A stretch of 64,000 nucleotides of DNA from Straminergon stramineum (lineage: Eukaryota; Streptophyta; Bryopsida; Hypnales; Calliergonaceae). Shown in pieces: positions 58,405 to 64,000 of the stretch. The stretch is taken from positions 21,936,248-22,000,247 of the forward strand of contig OY987266.1 of assembly GCA_963920665.1 (NCBI GenBank), in the 5' to 3' direction. Position 1 is the first letter of the stretch. Every line of letters begins with the position of its first letter. Position numbers and translations under genes: made by a program. The notes beneath the pieces were generated by a model. The model searched no databases, was not told the origin of the DNA, and worked only from the letters and a program-made list of their open reading frames with translations.

Positions 58405-61400
58405 CTATGGACACCAATCTTCATCTCCTTTCACCTCAACTCCACTACTCTCTCCGTTAGCTCTCCGTTCAAAATCTTCATTGTCCGAATCATCTTCCGT
58501 ATCATCTGAATCAAGTATCGTGGTCTTCTTCAAGCCTTTCTTTAAAGTAGGTTTACTCCCTTCCTTCGAATTTAATTTCTTTTTATTTACTTTCATAGAA
58601 CCATGACGGGCTTTTTGAATAGGAACTTTTCTTTTCCTTCTATTGAAGGAAGCATTGACATCCTCATCAAGAGGGGTCTTTTTCTTCACCGGAGAGATAG
58701 CAAAAGGCTGCATATCTTTTTTAATTTCCCCCTTACTAGATTCTCGAACCACCGCTTTCGATTTGGAGTTGGCCTGTCCGTGAACGGTTATCTCCACTTT
58801 GACTTTCTTTTGAAGTGGGGGAGTGCTGGTTGTTGCTTTGATGGGTTCTCCTACCATTCGTTTTTCTAAACGACGAGCACGCAACGTTACCAACAATGGT
58901 TGATCACTATCCATATCAGTGAGGCATGTATGTGATGGCACTACTTTTTGTACATTACCGCCTGTAGAAATTTCTTTCGAAATGTTCATTAGACGTTTTC
59001 CATACCCAAAGCTTTGAAAACCCTCTAATCTTGTGATAGCTGGCTTCAACGCTATTGGTGGAAGAGCGCTAGATCTCTGTACTTCAGAAATTGACTTCAT
59101 TGGCTCCTTTCCTTTATCATTGTCCACAATACTTGATTTTGCGAATGCCATCTTGGTTGAAGCACTCTTCTTCTATACCTCAATATTTGATTCACCCTTG
59201 TTGCCACTGTTTTGGCCCACATCTTTTGGGACGTCCAACTCACTGACCTTGTGTCCTTTTCTATCATTTTCTTCGACATTTTCTTCCACCATATCTAGTG
59301 CCACAGATCGAGATTTCGAAATTTGAACATCTTCATCTGTTCTGGCATTGCCAAAAGCATCCCCATTCATTTCCACCTCCTCAACAATAACAACTCCCTT
59401 TTTCGATAGAACAATTTCGTTACTCATGTATGCAGTTCCGTCGCAATATGCTGCTATTGAAGGTAGATTCTCCTCTACCCCTACTTCATCCTCATCTTCT
59501 AAAAAATCATACAAATCATTCGCATTGCCTTCAACATTAGCATAGCGGTCATTACGATTATGATACGTATCATCCACCAAATTGGAAATGTCTTCCATAG
59601 CGTCTTCATCTTCTGACGGTGCTGCACAACACAAGTCATCCTTGCCATTTACTACTTTAAAGGCCCTTTCCAAATCCTCGTCATCATCCTCATTATCATC
59701 TTCGATCATCGGCCTATCCGAATCCTCCGACTCCACTGTCTCCATGTTATCATCGTACCATTTCTTTTCATCTTTTTCTTTCGATGCGTTTAGGACTTTG
59801 GAATTAGTATACACATACACCAAATCCGCTTCTCTCTCTGGCTTCAATCTGTTTCGCGATTTGTTGTGAGCAAAAGAATAGCTGCTCCAATTTCGTTCAC
59901 ATGAAGATGATGATACCGGTTGGGCCAATATCCTCTTTGCTAATGGAGCTATGAATTTACCACAAGCACCTTCAAAATCCCACCAAGCATGTGCCGACAA
60001 CATTTGTTCTCCCGGATTCAACATATTGTGGAATGGAGGTTCCTTATGTCGAAAAGCCACGAATTCTCGAACCACTACTGCGTACTCATCCGGTTTACAT
60101 ATTTTCTCCAAAACACGCTTACATGTTGACATTGCATCTGCATCATCGGCTAGTTTTTTGTCGTGTAGAAGGTATGGATTCAAGAGAGCTGCGGCAGATT
60201 GGAGATCATTAGCTACCATTTCCCTTCATACATGAAAGGACTGTATCAATGGAATTGCCTTGCTCTCTTCCAAACAAAATGGCGGACTTTCTAATCCATA
60301 CACATGCTTTTCTAATTTCCTCATAATATGCAACACCTTCCCCATACATGGTGATTTCGAATCCAAATCACGGAGTGCACATATAATTGGTTCAACCATC
60401 TCCACATAATTGATAGAACAGTTCCAAAAATGATCATCAAGAACAATTCTCTTCATTGCTGCCACAAGGTTTCTTGGGTTGACTTTGGCTCCACGTTTCC
60501 TCTTGAGCGTACGTACGTACTCTGCCCATTGTGGATCCACCACCGTTTGTTCCAATGGTCCTCTCAATTTTATCAAACGCTCCATCATGATAAATTGAGA
60601 GGCAAATCTTGTATCCCCCGGCATCAATAAACCAAGATTTGGCGAATACTTCCGTAATAGAGCAAGTGGCATATGTCTCCTTTTGATAAATTTGGCTACA
60701 AGTATTCCTTCATTCAATTTTTCAGCAATCCAATCCTCTGACCCCCAATCCTTGAGCAACAAATTCAACACATGAACCACACACCCTTGGTACAAAATAT
60801 GAGGATACTTTTCAGATATCATATTCCATGCAGAAGAATTCATAGGGGCGTTATCTGTGGTTAGTAACACAATGTTCTTGGGCCCCACTTGTTCAATGAA
60901 TTTTTCCAACACTGCTGCCAAATACACCCCATTCTTTTCACAACCACTTGTATCTACTGATCCAAGAAATTCTTCACCTGCGGATGATACAAGCATGGCA
61001 TTGATCAAAGGACGTGTGGTCACAGAGCTCCATTCATCAATAGACACAGTTGCTCCAAATTTTCGAATGTTGTCTTCAGTCCGTGTGAGCAACTGTGTCT
61101 GAATGTTGGTCTTCGCCTTGTTCAACAATTTGTAATGAAGCTCGTGGTACAATGGAGGAGTATATGGTCTACCGAACGCAACCGTTCGCTTCACTACTTC
61201 TTTAAAAGCTGCATTTCGAGCCACGGAAAATGGTATATTTGCCATATAAAAAAAATTCGCCCACACAGAATGCAATTTGCGTTTATAACCTTCTTCAAAT
61301 CCACTCACTAAGGTGCTTTGTTTATGAGGCCTAGAACTTGATGCCTTCGGGGTTTCACGATCATCAGAAGCTTCTGTGGTGAAAGTTTCTTTAGTTCCTG

Positions 61401-61758
61401 CAAATACTACTTCTCTTGATGATGGAGACGAGTCTTCGTGGGTTGATTGCGATACACCCCTTTCGATCGACAATTCTTGGGGGTCCATAGGTGCAGGGTT
61501 GCCATCTACAATATTGGTTACAACACTTTTTGGAAAAATTCCTTCGCAACGAAGAAATGCAGCACGGATTACTATCGTCAATCACGGACAATTCCTTACT
61601 CCTGTATCGCGTACACCATTTGGACCGGAATACCCTAAATGGCTCAACATACGGCAAGGCTTTTTGGTCATAACCACCTTGCAAAGCCTACATTGTACCT
61701 TATTGTCCGGTGTCACACTATACCAAGGAGAAAAATCCCCGGTCGGTTTAGGCACCAT
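58405..61758 (-). pseudogene. hAT-family transposase with long charged C-terminal tail; three in-frame stops
   Basis: One minus-strand frame runs from the ATG at 61758 to the stop at 58405, 1117 codons, broken only by TGA at 61582-61584, TGA at 60226-60228 and TAG at 59173-59175. Domains in order: a BED-type finger (C-x2-C near codons 24-27, then HLGY and a distal Cys), then a DUF659-type region with DEW (Asp near 241), TTDNAPMN (Asp near 302) and C-x2-H in YQGCVVH. The hATC dimerisation region has AHAWWDF and CERNWS (Glu near 621). These Asp/Asp/Glu residues are the expected catalytic triad. The remainder is acidic and then Lys-rich, and continues in frame past the third stop for about 250 codons. 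It is inactive as read unless stops are bypassed. Confidence 0.85.
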
Positions 61759-62077
61759 AGTGACAATCTTACTTTTTAGCTATATTTAAAAACCAAAAAA
61801 TGTTTTTAATCATAAACCTACAATGTAACAATGTTCACAATATCAATAAAATCAGTCGTAAAAAGCCTTGCAAAACAAAGCCCCCCATCCACTGAACTAT
61901 GCATTACCAAGCAAGGGACACAATAAATTGCAGCTCCTAGCCCTTAGAAATCTTAGCGTTTAGTTTCTTGAGAGTGAATAGGAAGGCTTCTCTTCTAACT
62001 CTTATAGTCCCCCAATAGAAGCTGACCGTTCACTTAGGGTTCACATTTAAAAAATTCAAATTAACGGTCCTACAAAG
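61759..62077. other. 5' flank of the hAT transposase
   Basis: No gene is seen; it presumably holds the transposase promoter between the ATG and the subterminal array. Confidence 0.4.
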
Positions 62078-62178
62078 CGAGCGGACGGGGCGGACGGGCG
62101 GGCAGAGCAGGCGGACGGGGCGGACAGGCTAGACGATTTTGCAAGCGGACGGGCGGGGCAGGGCGGATGGCGGACTTC
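62078..62178. repeat. Right GCGGACGGGC array of the hAT element
   Basis: Repeated GCGGACGGGGCGGACGGGCG-type motifs, the same motif and strand as the left array at 57915-58038. Confidence 0.65.
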
Positions 62179-62491
62179 ACCCAAGGATTCACCCCTTTTC
62201 ACATAATACTTTATATTTTACTATTACAAATCAGAGAAGAACAAATGAATCATGAATGCATCCATATACAAATAAATTCAAATTCATACATAAAACTATT
62301 TTTTTAAGCAAACAAAAATATATTGTTTGTATACATGAATATATAGGTGATCGCAAAATAAAAAAAACATAGCTTCACTACAATTACTTTATATTACTTG
62401 ATCCTTTTAAGATCTAAACACTTCACACTTTTTTTTTTTCCCTTAATGGAAGAACCATTGCTTTCAAAAAACACTATTCTATCCTCAAATC
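62179..62491. other. AT-rich spacer between the hAT array and the RING gene
   Basis: No gene. It includes the likely 3' untranslated region of the RING gene and possibly the true right end of the hAT element. Confidence 0.4.
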
Positions 62492-64000
62492 CTACTTTCC
62501 ATTGGATGGACCACTACCTTCTCCCATATGACGAGTAGAACTTCTTGTAGTGAGGTGTTCAGCTGATTTTTGACGAGTCGTGACCATCTCACTTGGATGA
62601 ACTATTAGCCCTCTTGTTTGAAGTTCCTTGTCCACCTTAGATATTTGTTTTTTCATTTCCGGAGAGAAGTTATCATCATCTTCACGCTTTCTTTTTTGTT
62701 TTCTCCTCGGTGATAAATCAACTTCATCTGCCTTCAAGGCTCTCAAGTTACTCTCCACTCGATCTACCATCGCTTGAACTACCTCATTATCTCCCTTCCC
62801 TCGCCAGGCCATGAGGCGATTTCCATCCAATAAGAAGGCCTTCCAATGTCCTATAATATCAGCGATGCACTTATCAAATGCTGCTGCAATGTCTACAGAT
62901 GAATGTGGTGTACTCACTGGTCTATCCGTATTGTAAACAACACAGACCTTTGCAGCCTCTTCCAACTTCGACAACAAGAGGGCCCGACCTACAAGAGTGT
63001 GATTATAGGCCGCATATTGCTCATCGAATTCATCTCCATGGTTCACCTCCACCCAACTGTCATTTGGTCCTTTCTCCACTTTCTTTTCTGGAAAACGAAA
63101 GAACTTTTTGTGTTGCAAACTCCAATGTCCTCCCATATTGCGACAAAACAATTCACGGGCCGCGTCATCTACGATACCTCGAGCCTGCAATTCCACCTCT
63201 CTATTGTGAGTCATCCACACGTCGGGATCCAGTGGTTGCAAAGATTCCTCGTACAATCCATGCATCCGTTCATTTGAATTCCATGTAAGTGGCCTCCCCC
63301 AATGTAGATAATTTTGGAACTTGAACGGCCCTTGATCAAGTGGAAGGGTCCAACAATTGTATTCGTGGCTTGGAGGCATGGCTTCCAAGATACCAAACAT
63401 TTCGTAGAACCTCGGACTCAATGGACAACGACACTCAGCACAGACGGAACGAACTAGCGATGCTTTCACGATGCAAGTAACATGGAAAGTGTGGCGACAT
63501 TGGCCCATAGTTACGGCACCTTCCGATCCGAAGGGGCCTTGGCAAAGGCTACAAGAACCTTTCAAGATTGGAGAGGCTAGATCACAAGCATGCACCACTT
63601 TCTTGTCTTCGTCTTTGATGTGTGCTGAAAGTGTATTGTAAGGGACCCATCCTTCCTCTGCTTCTAAGGCCCAATTGATGTGTGCATCTTCGTCCTTCTT
63701 GGTGTGGTTTAACCGCTCAAACATGGCATCCATGTCTCCCCAACATGTGATCTCCGTATATCCTTTAGAGGGATGTTGGTCAAATATAGTCTTGAACCGA
63801 TTCAACAAGCTTTCAATGGCATTGCAATTTTCAATGGACTCCATTGCCAATGTCTGAAGACCTACCATCGCTCGGGATACTACAGAGGGTTTGTCTTGGA
63901 GTTTTTGTACCCATGCTAACCATCGAGACTCCAAGCCACTAGAAGGCATCAATTTCTCCAAATTCAAGCACAATTTCAATCGGTTCAACTCCGATTCAAC
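62492..64000 (-). CDS. RING-H2 protein related to the copy-3 gene; intact but cut by the window edge
   Basis: The frame is open from the window end (64000) to the stop at 62492, at least 502 codons, with no internal stop. The true start lies outside the window. Around 63350-63580 it has a RING-H2 finger with spacing C-x2-C-x14-C-x-H-x2-H-x2-C-x10-C-x2-C, then RFYEMF and MPPSHEY. Finger spacing and the following motif match the decayed gene at 22303-24795 exactly. RING-H2 proteins normally act as E3 ubiquitin ligases; that role here is inference. The C-terminus has a basic stretch (KQKRKRE) that could be a nuclear signal and ends GEGSGPSNGK, again like copy 3 (GEGSG). It is the only undamaged member of this system in the window. 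Confidence 0.75.
   Translation of the reverse strand, partial: VESELNRLKLCLNLEKLMPSSGLESRWLAWVQKLQDKPSVVSRAMVGLQTLAMESIENCNAIESLLNRFKTIFDQHPSKGYTEITCWGDMDAMFERLNHTKKDEDAHINWALEAEEGWVPYNTLSAHIKDEDKKVVHACDLASPILKGSCSLCQGPFGSEGAVTMGQCRHTFHVTCIVKASLVRSVCAECRCPLSPRFYEMFGILEAMPPSHEYNCWTLPLDQGPFKFQNYLHWGRPLTWNSNERMHGLYEESLQPLDPDVWMTHNREVELQARGIVDDAARELFCRNMGGHWSLQHKKFFRFPEKKVEKGPNDSWVEVNHGDEFDEQYAAYNHTLVGRALLLSKLEEAAKVCVVYNTDRPVSTPHSSVDIAAAFDKCIADIIGHWKAFLLDGNRLMAWRGKGDNEVVQAMVDRVESNLRALKADEVDLSPRRKQKRKREDDDNFSPEMKKQISKVDKELQTRGLIVHPSEMVTTRQKSAEHLTTRSSTRHMGEGSGPSNGK

Larger units (their letters stand above)
57807..62195 (-). mobile_element. hAT element with GC-rich arrays at both sides
   Basis: The left end CAGGGTTGACAAATCC fits hAT termini and interrupts a repeat unit cleanly. 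GCGGACGGGCGG arrays lie near both ends (57915-58038 and 62078-62178), and the transposase lies between them. At the right, the complement of 62170-62195 is only a loose match to the left end, and no exact 8-bp duplication was found (TTTCCAAC on the left), so the right boundary is uncertain and could be further right. Confidence 0.6.

Noticed and set aside
62170..62203. Perfect hAT right terminus with 8-bp duplication
   Set aside because: The complement matches the left end only loosely and TTTTCACA is a poor match to TTTCCAAC; I left the boundary uncertain.
1..64000. tRNA and rRNA genes
   Set aside because: No cloverleaf with proper boxes and no rRNA-like segment was recognised by eye; a tRNAscan or Rfam search would be needed to exclude them.

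Overview
This is nuclear DNA of a land plant. The support is short plant-type telomere repeats (TTTAGGG) inside the sequence, a multi-exon ABCB transporter gene with ordinary plant GT-AG introns, and Stowaway, CACTA and hAT elements. I cannot name the species. Apart from the transporter, nearly all the coding material is transposon-related, and two of its protein families (a coiled-coil/RING family and a gag-like family) are not ones I recognise from flowering plants. A seed-free plant or gymnosperm would fit, but this is a guess.

Layout. 1-1.8 kb: a decayed, window-truncated coiled-coil gene on the minus strand with a GC-rich motif array upstream. 1.85-5.2 kb: a 3.4-kb TG...CA insertion with a perfect 5-bp target duplication and a gag-like reading frame. 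5.2-8.4 kb: no gene, a strong hairpin and small repeats. 8.4-14.4 kb: a satellite of about 97-bp units split by a second 3.5-kb element of the same gag-like family. 14.4-16 kb: poly(A) tract and a second hairpin. 16-25.4 kb: a protein-kinase pseudogene, then two convergent coiled-coil genes, one with a RING-H2 finger; each gene has the same type of GC-rich array just upstream. 25.4-41.5 kb: AT-rich DNA with MITEs, including a TTAA-flanked family with CCCC...GGGG ends (piggyBac-like) and a Stowaway. 41.5-49.6 kb: the ABCB transporter with a long duplicated leader. 49.6-57.8 kb: AT-rich DNA, a CACTA-like end and a foldback of tandem repeats. 57.8-62.2 kb: a hAT element with GC-rich arrays on both sides and a transposase frame broken only by three stop codons. 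62.5-64 kb: an uninterrupted RING-H2 gene running off the window.

How it fits together. The ABCB gene is the only confident host gene. The kinase, coiled-coil and RING genes look like parts of one dispersed, probably mobile, gene system: two share an upstream leader, four share the motif array, three share a protein domain, and two share an identically spaced RING-H2 finger. Most of the decayed frames keep one reading frame over 1.3-3.4 kb and are broken only by TAG/TGA codons that a single C-to-T or G-to-A change can explain (one copy also has TAA stops, and one has a frameshift). This is the pattern expected from cytosine-methylation decay.
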